Positions 1 through 7,161 of a stretch of 64,000 nt of DNA are shown here, piece by piece. How positions within the stretch are numbered: position 1 is the stretch's first letter; each line of letters opens with the position of its first letter. The stretch lies in NCBI RefSeq assembly GCF_001814775.1, contig NZ_KV817799.1, forward strand, positions 43,324 through 107,323, in the 5' to 3' direction. This stretch comes from Streptococcus sp. HMSC067H01 (GTDB taxonomy: Bacteria > Bacillota > Bacilli > Lactobacillales > Streptococcaceae). The position numbers and the translations under genes were made by a program. The notes under the pieces were generated by a model. That model was not told the origin of the DNA. It saw only the letters and a list, made by a program, of their open reading frames with translations, and searched no databases.

Positions 1-5
1 TGATT

Positions 6-197
6 TTGGTGATTTTTACTTGTCTAGTAATCGGAATCATTGCTGGTAGTGTTATTGGTATTAGCTATCACCATAGCAAGACTCAAGATCTGAGAAGCCG
101 CATTGCTGAAGCAGAAGCGACTATCAATATAAAAGACAAGGAGCTTGTCCAGTACGAGGAACAGGTGCAACAATTAAAACAGGAAGCCAAACAATAA
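6..197 (+). CDS. small membrane-anchored coiled-coil protein, possibly partial at 5' end
   Basis: A 63-residue product with one N-terminal hydrophobic segment (about residues 2-20) followed by a charged, heptad-like segment rich in Glu, Gln and Lys. This suggests a single-pass membrane protein with a short coiled coil. I do not recognise the family. The frame stays open to the left edge of the window, so the TTG at 6 and GTG at 9 are only the first possible starts seen and the true start may lie outside. A clear terminator follows 12 bases after the stop, so this is the last gene of its transcript. Confidence 0.5.
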   Translation: MVIFTCLVIGIIAGSVIGISYHHSKTQDLRSRIAEAEATINIKDKELVQYEEQVQQLKQEAKQ

Positions 198-209
198 GTG
201 TAGAAATCA

Positions 210-245
210 AAAAGTTCCAGAGTCAGGTGAGACTTTGGAACTTTT
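210..245 (+). terminator. intrinsic terminator after the first small gene
   Basis: A 15-bp stem (210-224 with 231-245, one G-T pair) around a 6-base loop, ending in a run of six T. Confidence 0.85.
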
Positions 246-266
246 TTGGGATAAGAGTGTCCCGTC

Positions 267-443
267 TTAACAGAGCAGGTGTTTATTAGCAAGGATGAAG
301 TCGATAAACCGTTGGCTGGCTAAGGGAAGAATACTCCTATCTGTAAAAGCAATAGAAAAAGGTCGGCAAATAGGTGGTTTGGTACTGCGTTGGACAATAT
401 TATAATTGACTTTCCGACTCAGAAAGATGCAAAAGATTTTCAG
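267..443 (-). pseudogene. LysR-family regulator, C-terminal remnant
   Basis: On the minus strand a 58-codon open stretch ends at 267 and reads as the tail of a LysR effector-binding domain, with the recognisable motif RSILPLASQRFIDFIL. There is no DNA-binding half: the frame is closed by a stop at 444-446, and no start codon with a ribosome site is present. Known for the family: LysR regulators are about 300 residues, so roughly four fifths is missing. The remnant has probably lost function. The original target cannot be told. Confidence 0.55.
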
Positions 444-476
444 TTATTTTTCATTACACAAGTTAATGAAAAATAA
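444..476. repeat. 13-bp perfect inverted repeat at the broken edge of the LysR remnant
   Basis: The 13-base arm at 444-456 (TTATTTTTCATTA) is perfectly complementary to 464-476 across a 7-base loop. It begins exactly where the LysR reading frame is interrupted. It could be a scar of a small mobile element or a hairpin of unknown role. From here to about 640 I see no other gene. Confidence 0.4.
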
Positions 477-641
477 ACATATGTGGCTTTCGTGTTAGAT
501 AAAGACCTTATTTTAATTTATTCTAACTATTCTCAGGATAACGACATGAATTTGTAAGAACTTTTCATATTGAAAATAAACAAAAATGTTGAAATATAGC
601 TGATTTTAGGGAAATACTTTTAGGTGTTTTCAATGTCAGGA

Positions 642-704
642 TTTAAAAATGGGGCAAAAGTGGGGCAAAAACGAATGACTCGTATTTTGTTTGAAAACCT
701 ATAA
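642..704 (+). pseudogene. possible phage-integrase tail remnant
   Basis: A short frame, closed upstream by a stop at 621-623, contains GAKVGQK and ends with TAA at 702-704. The paired GGGGCAAA pattern recurs at 2060-2100 next to tRNA-Lys, where it looks like the 3' end of a tyrosine-integrase gene. The resemblance rests only on this short Gly-Gln-Lys tail, so it is weak. There is no start codon or catalytic motif. Confidence 0.22.
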
Positions 705-782
705 TACCTAATGATTATGCTATTCTAGATATATAGTTTTGTTATAAATAAATGTCAGTGCGAGATCAAATTGGAGAATAAA

Positions 783-833
783 ATGGAAAAACAAATTTCT
801 ACGCAGAATGGAATGCGAAAAAGTGATAATTAA
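783..833 (+). CDS. 16-codon ORF with good ribosome site, possibly the stump of a larger gene
   Basis: ATG at 783 is preceded by TTGGAG at a proper distance, and the frame codes for 16 residues (MEKQISTQNGMRKSDN) before TAA. A terminator-like hairpin follows within 10 bases. The peptide is charged and has no signal sequence. It may be the N-terminal stump left when the downstream gene was deleted, or a chance ORF. I do not recognise it. Confidence 0.2.
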   Translation: MEKQISTQNGMRKSDN

Positions 834-838
834 AGAGA

Positions 839-874
839 CAAAAAAGCTGAGAATATGATTTCCCAGCTTTTTTG
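839..874 (-). terminator. terminator of the DUF308 gene
   Basis: Stem 839-849 with 864-874 (CAAAAAAGCTG). On the minus strand it is followed by a T-run formed by the A-tract, 25 bases past the DUF308 stop codon. It could also act on the plus strand. Confidence 0.7.
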
Positions 875-898
875 AATGCGATAGAAATAGCAACTAGA

Positions 899-1414
899 CT
901 ATTTACGAAAGGCCTCAATAATGTAGGTGAAGCCAGTAACTAAAACTGAAAAGGCAATGACATAAACGACAAAGACACCTGTAGCCACTGGATTGAACAG
1001 AATCACTAGACCTAGTAAAAATTCAAGCAAGGCTACCCACGTGATATTGCTACCAATAATAGGGAAAATCAATCTTAGACGATTGCCTTTAAAGAAAGCA
1101 ATAATGGCTTCTACAATTAACCAAATTCCTACAATGGTCGGAATGACGACCGGCAGGGTCACAAAGCCATAAGCAACGAGGTAAAGAGCTAAGAGAAGAC
1201 TAACAAATCCTTGGAAAAGATAAACAGGTGAGCGAAGCTCTTTTGGTGCAGAGAAATAGCCTAAAATAGCTGCTATAGAAGAAACCAGTAAACCAAATGA
1301 AATCCACCAGCTGTAAGCAACAAGATTAGCTACTGGGTTTGTAAATAGGAAAAGTCCTAAAAGGACAAAAACAACTCCTGCAAGGAATAGCAGTAAACGA
1401 TTAGAAAATTTCAT
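899..1414 (-). CDS. HdeD-like DUF308 membrane protein
   Basis: A 171-residue integral membrane protein with about six hydrophobic helices arranged as two similar three-helix halves, each containing an FNPVA/TNPVA-type turn (FLFTNPVAN near residue 24 and ILFNPVATG near residue 140). This is the DUF308/HdeD pattern, usually linked to acid or envelope stress; the streptococcal role is not established. I chose ATG at 1414 because AGGGGG lies just upstream and a near-perfect promoter lies 40 bases away. The longer frame starting at 1543 would run through the promoter. It stands alone, with its own promoter and terminator, inside an otherwise decayed region. Confidence 0.8.
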   Translation of the reverse strand: MKFSNRLLLFLAGVVFVLLGLFLFTNPVANLVAYSWWISFGLLVSSIAAILGYFSAPKELRSPVYLFQGFVSLLLALYLVAYGFVTLPVVIPTIVGIWLIVEAIIAFFKGNRLRLIFPIIGSNITWVALLEFLLGLVILFNPVATGVFVVYVIAFSVLVTGFTYIIEAFRK

Positions 1415-1453
1415 TTCAATACCCCCTATATAGTATAGTTTTCTAATTAAACT

Positions 1454-1482
1454 ATTATACTTATTTTTATAGAAAATGTCAA
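1454..1482 (-). promoter_or_regulatory. strong sigma-A promoter of the DUF308 gene
   Basis: On the minus strand TTGACA (1477-1482), a 17-base spacer and TATAAT (1454-1459), both consensus. Confidence 0.85.
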
Positions 1483-1528
1483 TAAAATAAATAAACAATT
1501 TGGAAGTTTCAGTCTGACTTACAAAAAG

Positions 1529-1550
1529 AAAAGGAGTTTTCACTCCTTTT
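1529..1550. terminator. hairpin with flanking A and T runs
   Basis: AAAAGGAGT pairs with ACTCCTTTT across four bases. Either strand gives a stem followed by T. It separates the repressor remnant from the DUF308 promoter. Confidence 0.5.
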
Positions 1551-1609
1551 CACAGATTTAAGACAAAGTCCTTATAAAAGTGTCTTCTAAAGATTTTAAC
1601 TTCAATCTG

Positions 1610-1634
1610 AAGCGAGGATATCCTCGCTTTTTTT
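1610..1634 (+). terminator. terminator-like hairpin
   Basis: AAGCGAGGA pairs with TCCTCGCTT, followed by seven T on the plus strand. No intact plus-strand gene feeds it, so it may be left from a deleted phage gene. Confidence 0.5.
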
Positions 1635-1636
1635 AT

Positions 1637-2053
1637 TTAATCTAATAGCTCCTTATTTTCAATTAAGAGCTCTAGTGGAGATTTATCCCTTGCTTCAATA
1701 AAACCAGGTTCATATTGGTTATGAAGTGTTCTTTTCTGAGAAGTTGGATCAATATACAACTCATCTCCATCTTCTGTGTATAGTTGGTTGCCTCTTGTTA
1801 AGTAAAGTAAATCCTCTAAGTACTGTCCATCAGTTTCTAGAAAATCTTCGATATATTTGACAGCTTTTAAAATCTCACTTACTTTATCAGAGTATTCATT
1901 AGATTCAAGAACACTCTTTTCTAACTCAATCTCTTTACTCGTTCCAAAGAGTTGGGTTGGAGTTGCATTAAAATATTCCGCTATCTTATCCAAATTTGCA
2001 AAGGTAGGATAGCTTTTTTGTTTTTCGTAATCAGAGATGTCTGGAAAGATTGC
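1637..2053 (-). pseudogene. phage-type Cro/CI repressor, N-terminally truncated
   Basis: The frame opens without a start directly after a stop at 2054-2056 and reads ISDYEKQKSYPTFANLDKIA, the last helices of an XRE-type helix-turn-helix, continuing as EYFNATPTQLFG and then an acidic C-terminal region ending at 1637. The first part of the HTH, including helices 1-2 and the start codon, is gone. An internal ATG at 1993 would give 118 residues without a complete HTH. The break abuts integrase-tail-like sequence on the other strand, so a deletion between two phage genes is the simplest explanation. It is unlikely to bind DNA. Confidence 0.6.
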
Positions 2054-2059
2054 TCATAA

Positions 2060-2179
2060 AAAAATGTGGGGCAAATGATGGGGCAAATCAGTTATAGACA
2101 AGCAAAAAAGCCTTATAAATCAAGGCTTTTTCCTGTTGATTTAGATGCCCCCTGCAGGGCTCGAACCTGCGACCCATAG
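2060..2179 (+). pseudogene. phage/ICE integrase 3'-end remnant running into tRNA-Lys
   Basis: An open frame begins right after TAA at 2057-2059, reads NVGQMMGQISYRQAKK, and continues into the tRNA as antisense until TAG at 2177-2179. Integrase genes of elements that insert at tRNA 3' ends often end at the attachment site like this. No catalytic Arg/His/Tyr box remains. The part inside the tRNA is simply what the T-arm encodes on that strand and adds no evidence. Confidence 0.35.
2105..2131 (-). terminator. terminator downstream of tRNA-Lys
   Basis: AAAAGCCTT pairs with AAGGCTTTT, with T-runs on both strands. On the minus strand it lies 15 bases past the tRNA 3' end. Confidence 0.75.
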
Positions 2180-2218
2180 ATTAAGAGTCTACTGCTCTAC
2201 CAACTGAGCTAAGGAGGC
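2146..2218 (-). tRNA. tRNA-Lys (anticodon CTT)
   Basis: On the minus strand a full 73-nt cloverleaf: acceptor GCCTCCT with AGGGGGC, D-arm GCTC/GAGC, anticodon stem GTAGA/TCTAT around CTCTTAA (anticodon CTT), T-arm GCAGG TTCGAGC CCTGC and discriminator A. CCA is not encoded. It reads AAG codons. Phage remnants immediately past its 3' end suggest it served as an attachment site. Confidence 0.95.
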
Positions 2219-2221
2219 AAA

Positions 2222-2358
2222 TAAAAAGCTGTATTGGTGCCGAAACTTCACGGTTTGTATTGAACCCGCGCAATTAAGCAGGTGGGCAACTCGCTCTAAC
2301 TGAAGCTGTTTCCGTGTGAGACGGCCTACATGCTGTTAGAAGACTTTTGTTTCCCTAA
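2222..2358 (-). ncRNA. ssrS: probable 6S RNA
   Basis: The stretch between rarA and tRNA-Lys has no ORF but is GC-richer than its surroundings and folds as a rod on the minus strand. A lower arm is formed by GTAGGCCG against CGGCACCAATAC, then an open region, then CACGG against CCGTG and a long terminal arm. In several Firmicutes 6S RNA lies next to rarA, which agrees. It ends in GCTTTTTA just before the tRNA. Ends are estimated, and no well-spaced -10/-35 pair is evident upstream. 6S RNA binds sigma-A RNA polymerase in stationary phase. Confidence 0.55.
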
Positions 2359-2480
2359 TAATACACAAAATAGTCGGTCAACACTTAAATGTAAAGTCGT
2401 ACACCACAGCGTTTCTATGATTATATGATACCACTTTTTCAAAAAAAATCAAGGGAAAATTAAAAATTTTGAAAAGGATT

Positions 2481-3752
2481 TCACAAGTTTCGTAATTTAT
2501 CAATGGTTTCCTTGCGTTGAGCCAGGGCGCGTTCGTATTTTCCACTATCTTCTGGAGAAAAGTAGTGATGGTCACGGATTTTTTCTGGCAAGTACTCTTG
2601 ATTGACCCAGTGACCAGGATAATTATGTGGATAGAGATAATTTTGGGCGTTCCCTAGTTCCTTGCTGCCGCTATAATGTCCATCTCGCAAGTGACGTGGA
2701 ATCGGCAGATGCCCCGATGTTTTAAGGTCAGCCAAGGCCTTATCTATAGCCACATAGGCTGAGTTAGACTTAGGTGAAAGTGCCAGATCAATGACGACAT
2801 TGGCGATGAGGATGCGGGCTTCTGGGAAACCGATCCTTTGGGCAGCATCCAAAGCAGTTACGGTATGAATCTGAGCTTCGGGATTGGCTAAGCCAATATC
2901 TTCATAAGCAATCACAGTCAAACGACGAGCTAGGCTAGGAAGGTCACCGGCCTCTATCAAGCGAGCAGCATAGTGAAGACTGGCATCCACATCCGAGCCA
3001 CGGATGGACTTTTGAAGGGCAGATAGAACATCATAGTGTCCATCTCCATCCTTGTCCATAGTGATATAGCTTCTCTGGAGACTATTTTCCATGATATTCA
3101 GCGTGATATGACGGATACCGTCATTATTTTCTGGAGTGGAGAGAACTGCCAAGTCCAGTGAGTTAAAGGCAGAACGGAGGTCTCCGTTGGTAGATGTTGC
3201 GATAAAATCAAGGGCATCATCATCTAACTCAACAGGGAAATCAAAGCCTCGTTCAGGGTCAGTCAGGGCGATTTGAATGGCCTCTTTGACATCTTGGTTA
3301 GACAAGGGTTCCAACTCAAAAATCTGAACACGGCTACGAATGGCTGGCGTGACAGAAAAGAAAGGATTTTCAGTCGTCGCTCCAATCATAATGACCAGTC
3401 CACTTTCCAAGAGAGGCAAGAGGAAGTCTTGTTTAGTCTTGTCAAGACGATGAATCTCGTCCAGTAGCAGTACAAGGCCACCTGAGAATTTAGCTTCTTC
3501 AGCAATTTCTTGGAGACGTTTTTTACTATCAACAGTTGCATTGAAGGTTCGAAAGGCATATTTGGTCGTTCCAGCGATGGCCGAAGCGATACTGGTTTTT
3601 CCGATACCCGGAGGCCCATAGAGAATCATGGAAGACAGGCGGTTAGCCTCTACCATGCGGCGGATGATTTTTCCTGGGCCTACCAGATGCTCTTGACCGA
3701 TGACCTGGTCGATGGTTTTGGGGCGCATACGAAGCGCGAGATTGTCTGGCAT
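2481..3752 (-). CDS. rarA: replication-associated recombination ATPase RarA (MgsA)
   Basis: A 423-residue AAA+ ATPase of the clamp-loader clade that acts at stalled replication forks. Walker A GPPGIGKT is at about 46-53, Walker B LLLDEIHR at about 95-102, a sensor-1 region near GATTENP, and a C-terminal oligomerisation part with the conserved HLRDGHYSG. Length fits the family. I start at ATG 3752, which has GAAAGGA five bases upstream. The in-frame ATG at 3770 has no ribosome site. An extended -10 (TGC TAAAAT, 3809-3817) lies upstream in the spacer shared with the divergent DUF3013 gene. Confidence 0.95.
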   Translation of the reverse strand: MPDNLALRMRPKTIDQVIGQEHLVGPGKIIRRMVEANRLSSMILYGPPGIGKTSIASAIAGTTKYAFRTFNATVDSKKRLQEIAEEAKFSGGLVLLLDEIHRLDKTKQDFLLPLLESGLVIMIGATTENPFFSVTPAIRSRVQIFELEPLSNQDVKEAIQIALTDPERGFDFPVELDDDALDFIATSTNGDLRSAFNSLDLAVLSTPENNDGIRHITLNIMENSLQRSYITMDKDGDGHYDVLSALQKSIRGSDVDASLHYAARLIEAGDLPSLARRLTVIAYEDIGLANPEAQIHTVTALDAAQRIGFPEARILIANVVIDLALSPKSNSAYVAIDKALADLKTSGHLPIPRHLRDGHYSGSKELGNAQNYLYPHNYPGHWVNQEYLPEKIRDHHYFSPEDSGKYERALAQRKETIDKLRNL

Positions 3753-3867
3753 AGCAGTCCTTTCTAACATGGATTTTCTGATACGAATGTGGTAATATGG
3801 TAGTATCTATTTTAGCATATTTCCGAGTATTCGGGGTGATTTAAGAGTCGTATAGAAAGAGGACAAC

Positions 3868-4338
3868 ATGGCAACATACGGATTTTTAGATGTTTTACAA
3901 GAAGAGTTGGACAAGAACTTTCCTTTTGACTATGAGATTAGCTGGGACAAACGCAATCATGCAGTTGAAGTGAGTTTTCTGCTAGAGGCGCAAAATCCTG
4001 CAGGAGTGGAGATGCTAGATGAGGATGGAGAGGTGTCATCAGACGATATCCTCTTTGAAGAAGCGGTGCTTTTTTATAACCCTGCCAAGTCAACAGTTAA
4101 TGCAGAAGAGTATCTCACAGTCATCCCTTATCTGCCGAAGAAAGGTTTTTCTCGTGAATTTTTAGCTTATTTTGCACTATTCCTCAAAGATACTGCAGAG
4201 GTTGGACTAGATGCCCTCATGGACTTTTTGGAAGACCCAGAAGCAGAAGAATTCGTCATGGAATGGAACCAAGAAGTCTTTGAAGAAGGAAAAGTTGGCT
4301 TGGAAGAAGGAGAATTTTATCCTTATCCGAGATATTAG
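3868..4338 (+). CDS. DUF3013 family protein
   Basis: A 156-residue acidic soluble protein of the lactic-acid-bacterial DUF3013 family (opening ATYGFLDVLQEELDKNFPFD, acidic C-terminus with an EEGEFYPYPRY end). No catalytic motif is visible and no function is known. It has a GAGGAC ribosome site and is the first gene of a rightward set that runs to rsmE with gaps under 15 bases or overlaps. Confidence 0.85.
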   Translation: MATYGFLDVLQEELDKNFPFDYEISWDKRNHAVEVSFLLEAQNPAGVEMLDEDGEVSSDDILFEEAVLFYNPAKSTVNAEEYLTVIPYLPKKGFSREFLAYFALFLKDTAEVGLDALMDFLEDPEAEEFVMEWNQEVFEEGKVGLEEGEFYPYPRY

Positions 4339-4347
4339 GAGTCTAGC

Positions 4348-4776
4348 ATGGAGCTAGAGATTTCTGATTTCACAGGCTGCAAGATTGCCTTACTTTGTGG
4401 AGATAGTGTCCTAACTATTCTGCGTGATGACAAGTCCAGCATTCCTTGGCCCAATATGTGGGAGTTGCCAGGTGGTGGCTGTGAAGGGGACGAAAGCCCA
4501 TTTGAATGCGCGGCGCGTGAAGTCTATGAGGAACTAGGCATTCACTTGACCGAAGATTGCCTGCTCTGGAGTAAGGTCTATCCCAGCATGCTCTATGAAG
4601 GCAGACAGTCAGTATTTATGGTCGGGCAACTAAGTCAAGAACAGTTTGACAGTATCACCTTTGGAGATGAAGGGCAGGGCTATAAATTGATGAACATTGA
4701 GGAATTTTTGACATCCAGTCAAGTAGTTCCGCAGTTGCAGGGTAGATTGAGGGATTATTTGGAGGAAGTGAAATGA
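4348..4776 (+). CDS. NUDIX hydrolase
   Basis: A 142-residue protein with a full Nudix box: GG at about 49-50, then ECAAREVYEELGI carrying the REXXEE metal-binding core. Members hydrolyse nucleoside diphosphate derivatives such as oxidised nucleotides; the substrate here cannot be told. It starts 9 bases after the DUF3013 gene, and its last bases (ATGA) are shared with the following membrane-protein gene, so translation is probably coupled. Confidence 0.9.
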   Translation: MELEISDFTGCKIALLCGDSVLTILRDDKSSIPWPNMWELPGGGCEGDESPFECAAREVYEELGIHLTEDCLLWSKVYPSMLYEGRQSVFMVGQLSQEQFDSITFGDEGQGYKLMNIEEFLTSSQVVPQLQGRLRDYLEEVK

Positions 4777-5174
4777 TTTTTGCGATTGCAACAACCACGT
4801 TAAACAAGGAAGTTAAACGCAAACTAAAAACTGGACAATACTCTAGGGAAGAAGCTACATTCATTTACATGGAATATTTAAAGTTAAAGAAGCAGAGAGA
4901 AAGTGGTACGAAAGTAGCTGGGATCTCTATGGCTGTTATTTGGGGATTAATGCTTGTTTTACCCTTACTGAGTGGTGAAGGTCTCGTACTGCCCCTTTCA
5001 GTACATTTTTTATTACTGCTACTGCTTGCAGGAATTGTTCTATTTGTTTATTATCTTATGTTTGGTATTTTTAAACAGCAGATTCATAGCGCAATGAAAG
5101 AACACTATACAGATGTGATTGAAGAATTTAAGAAGAATAAGGAAAATACAAAATGGAAACATGGCAAGAGTTAA
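4773..5174 (+). CDS. two-helix membrane protein of unknown function
   Basis: A 133-residue protein with a basic, cytoplasmic-looking N-terminus, two hydrophobic segments (about 46-66 and 72-97) and a charged C-terminal tail. I do not recognise a family. Its start overlaps the NUDIX stop by four bases (ATGA) and its end overlaps the start of prmA by 22 bases, so it is embedded in the operon. Confidence 0.75.
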   Translation: MIFAIATTTLNKEVKRKLKTGQYSREEATFIYMEYLKLKKQRESGTKVAGISMAVIWGLMLVLPLLSGEGLVLPLSVHFLLLLLLAGIVLFVYYLMFGIFKQQIHSAMKEHYTDVIEEFKKNKENTKWKHGKS

Positions 5175-6103
5175 AAGTAACGGTTAAGCGTGAGGGAGAG
5201 GAATTAGTTTCCAATCTCTTGATCGAGTTAGGCGCCCAAGGGGTTGCTATTGAAGACAGCAAGGACTATGTGGGCAATGTCGATCGCTTCGGTGAGATTT
5301 TCCCTGAGGTGGAGCAACAAGAAGAAATCGTGGTGACAGCTTACTATCCCGAAACGGTTGATGTGGTAGCGGTTGAAGCGGATTTGCAGGCTCGCTTAGC
5401 AGAATTGACCGATTTTATGGATTTGGGAGAGGTCAAGATGGGAACGACTGCCTTGGCTGAGGAAGACTGGGCGGACAACTGGAAGAAATACTATGAACCA
5501 GCTCGCATTACCCATGACTTGACCATCGTGCCATCATGGACGGACTATGAAGCGACGGCGGGCGAAAAGATTATCAAGCTAGATCCAGGTATGGCCTTTG
5601 GGACAGGTACGCATCCAACCACTAAGATGAGTCTTTTTGCCTTGGAGCAGGTCCTTCGTGGTGGTGAAACGGTGATCGATGTGGGGGCAGGTTCAGGGGT
5701 TCTTTCCATTGCTAGCTCTCTACTTGGTGCTAAGGAAATCTTTGCCTATGACCTAGATGATGTAGCAGTTCGGGTCGCTCAGGAAAATATTGAACTCAAT
5801 CCAGGCATGGAAAACATCCATGTAGCAGCAGGAGACTTGCTTAAGGGTGTTGAGATTGAAGCAGATGTGATTGTAGCTAATATCTTGGCGGATATCCTCA
5901 TTCATCTGACAGAGGATGCTTATCGTTTGGTTAAGGACGAAGGCTACCTCATCATGAGTGGGATTATCAAGGACAAGTGGGACATGGTCCGTGAGTCGGC
6001 AGAAGCAGCTGGATTCTTTCTAGAAACACACATGATCCAAGGGGAATGGAATGCCTGTGTTTTCAAAAAAACGAAGGATATCTCTGGTGTGATTGGAGGC
6101 TAG
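5153..6103 (+). CDS. prmA: ribosomal protein L11 methyltransferase
   Basis: A 316-residue SAM-dependent enzyme that trimethylates ribosomal protein L11. The N-terminal L11-recognition domain is followed by a Rossmann methyltransferase domain with motif [16 protein letters not shown] near residue 180 and the catalytic-loop motif NILADI. Length is typical. ATG at 5153 lies inside the end of the preceding gene, and the protein begins [10 protein letters not shown] as expected. The stop is one base from the rsmE start. Confidence 0.95.
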   Translation: METWQELKVTVKREGEELVSNLLIELGAQGVAIEDSKDYVGNVDRFGEIFPEVEQQEEIVVTAYYPETVDVVAVEADLQARLAELTDFMDLGEVKMGTTALAEEDWADNWKKYYEPARITHDLTIVPSWTDYEATAGEKIIKLDPGMAFGTGTHPTTKMSLFALEQVLRGGETVIDVGAGSGVLSIASSLLGAKEIFAYDLDDVAVRVAQENIELNPGMENIHVAAGDLLKGVEIEADVIVANILADILIHLTEDAYRLVKDEGYLIMSGIIKDKWDMVRESAEAAGFFLETHMIQGEWNACVFKKTKDISGVIGG

Positions 6104-6104
6104 C

Positions 6105-6848
6105 ATGCAACAGTATTTTGTAAAAGGTTTGGCTAGTTCCCCTGTCACTATCGAGGACAAGGAAACCAGCAAGCACATGTTTCAAGTTATGCGCTTGAAA
6201 GAGGATGACCAAGTGACTCTAGTCTTTGATGATGGGATCAAGCGTTTGGCGCGCGTGCTAGATGTCGAGGCTCGTCAGTTTGAATTGGTTGAAGAACTAG
6301 CTGACAATGTAGAACTGCCAGTCCAAGTGACCATCGCTTCAGGCTTTCCCAAGGGGGACAAGCTGGAGTTTATCACTCAAAAGGTGACTGAGTTAGGTGC
6401 TAGTCAAATCTGGGCCTTTCCTGCCGATTGGTCAGTTGCCAAGTGGGATGGCAAGAAATTGGGTAAAAAGGTTGAAAAACTAGAAAAAATCGCCCTTGGA
6501 GCAGCCGAGCAAAGCAAGCGAAATCTTGTCCCAAGTATTACCCTTTTTGAGAAAAAAGCAGACTTTCTAGCTCAGCTGGACCAGTTTGACCGCATCGTGG
6601 TAGCCTACGAAGAGTCGGCTAAAGAAGGAGAAAGCGCTGCTCTTGTACAAACTGTAAGTGGTCTTGAAAAAGAAACTCAGTTGCTCTTTATCTTTGGTCC
6701 AGAAGGCGGTCTTTCACCTGCGGAAATAGAAGATTTTGAAGCCAAAGGAGCTGTTCTGGCAGGACTTGGTCCTCGAATTTTGCGAGCAGAAACAGCACCG
6801 CTTTATGCCCTATCAGCTATTAGTGTTTTGCTAGAATTGGAAAAATAA
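6105..6848 (+). CDS. rsmE: 16S rRNA m3U1498 methyltransferase
   Basis: A 247-residue SPOUT-class methyltransferase with an N-terminal PUA-like domain and a C-terminal knotted domain containing IFGPEGGLSPAEIE and LGPRILRAETAPLYALS, the SAM-binding knot. ATG 6105 is preceded by GGAGG at 6096-6100, better than the in-frame TTG at 6093. It is the last gene of the DUF3013-NUDIX-prmA-rsmE set. The prmA-rsmE pairing is common in Firmicutes. Confidence 0.95.
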   Translation: MQQYFVKGLASSPVTIEDKETSKHMFQVMRLKEDDQVTLVFDDGIKRLARVLDVEARQFELVEELADNVELPVQVTIASGFPKGDKLEFITQKVTELGASQIWAFPADWSVAKWDGKKLGKKVEKLEKIALGAAEQSKRNLVPSITLFEKKADFLAQLDQFDRIVVAYEESAKEGESAALVQTVSGLEKETQLLFIFGPEGGLSPAEIEDFEAKGAVLAGLGPRILRAETAPLYALSAISVLLELEK

Positions 6849-6857
6849 GAGACTATG

Positions 6858-6886
6858 AAAAAATCACCTAGAAAAGGTGATTTTTT
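6858..6886 (+). terminator. terminator of the rsmE operon
   Basis: AAAAAATCACCT pairs with AGGTGATTTTTT around a short loop, ten bases past the rsmE stop. Confidence 0.9.
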
Positions 6887-6894
6887 ATGCTCTT

Positions 6895-7120
6895 GAAATG
6901 GCGCGCGAAAGAGTAAATAAGCGAATCCATAATGGCAATGGGAATTTTTAATTTTTTGATGATTTCGCAGAAAAAATGGATATCCAAACTGTTCCTAATC
7001 TTGTGCTCTATTAAAACAGGGCAAATCACACTATTTAGAGCAGAGAGTATTCCTAGTCTTGATGAAAGATTAGTTTAACTAACACAAAATGACTCTGGAA
7101 ATTGGAATCATAGAGATGAT
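6895..7120. other. intergenic stretch, degenerate
   Basis: No intact ORF, RNA or repeat recognised. A short plus-strand frame (MARERVNKR and, after a stop, FFDDFAEKMDIQT) has a coding-like look and may be the remains of a gene, but I cannot name it. Confidence 0.3.
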
Positions 7121-7157
7121 AAAAGAGGTTGGATTATTTTCCAACCTCTTTTTTTTT
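7121..7157. terminator. bidirectional terminator after the butA-type gene
   Basis: AAAGAGGTTGGA pairs with TCCAACCTCTTT. There is a T-run on each strand, 5 bases from the stop of the leftward reductase gene. Confidence 0.85.
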
Positions 7158-7161
7158 TATC

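Noticed and set aside
1637-1993. intact 118-residue regulator starting at ATG 1993
   Set aside because: The HTH continues upstream of that ATG in the same frame without a start, so the gene is truncated.
2376-2381. TTGACC as -35 of the 6S-like RNA
   Set aside because: Only 12 bases separate it from TATTAT, too short for a sigma-A promoter.
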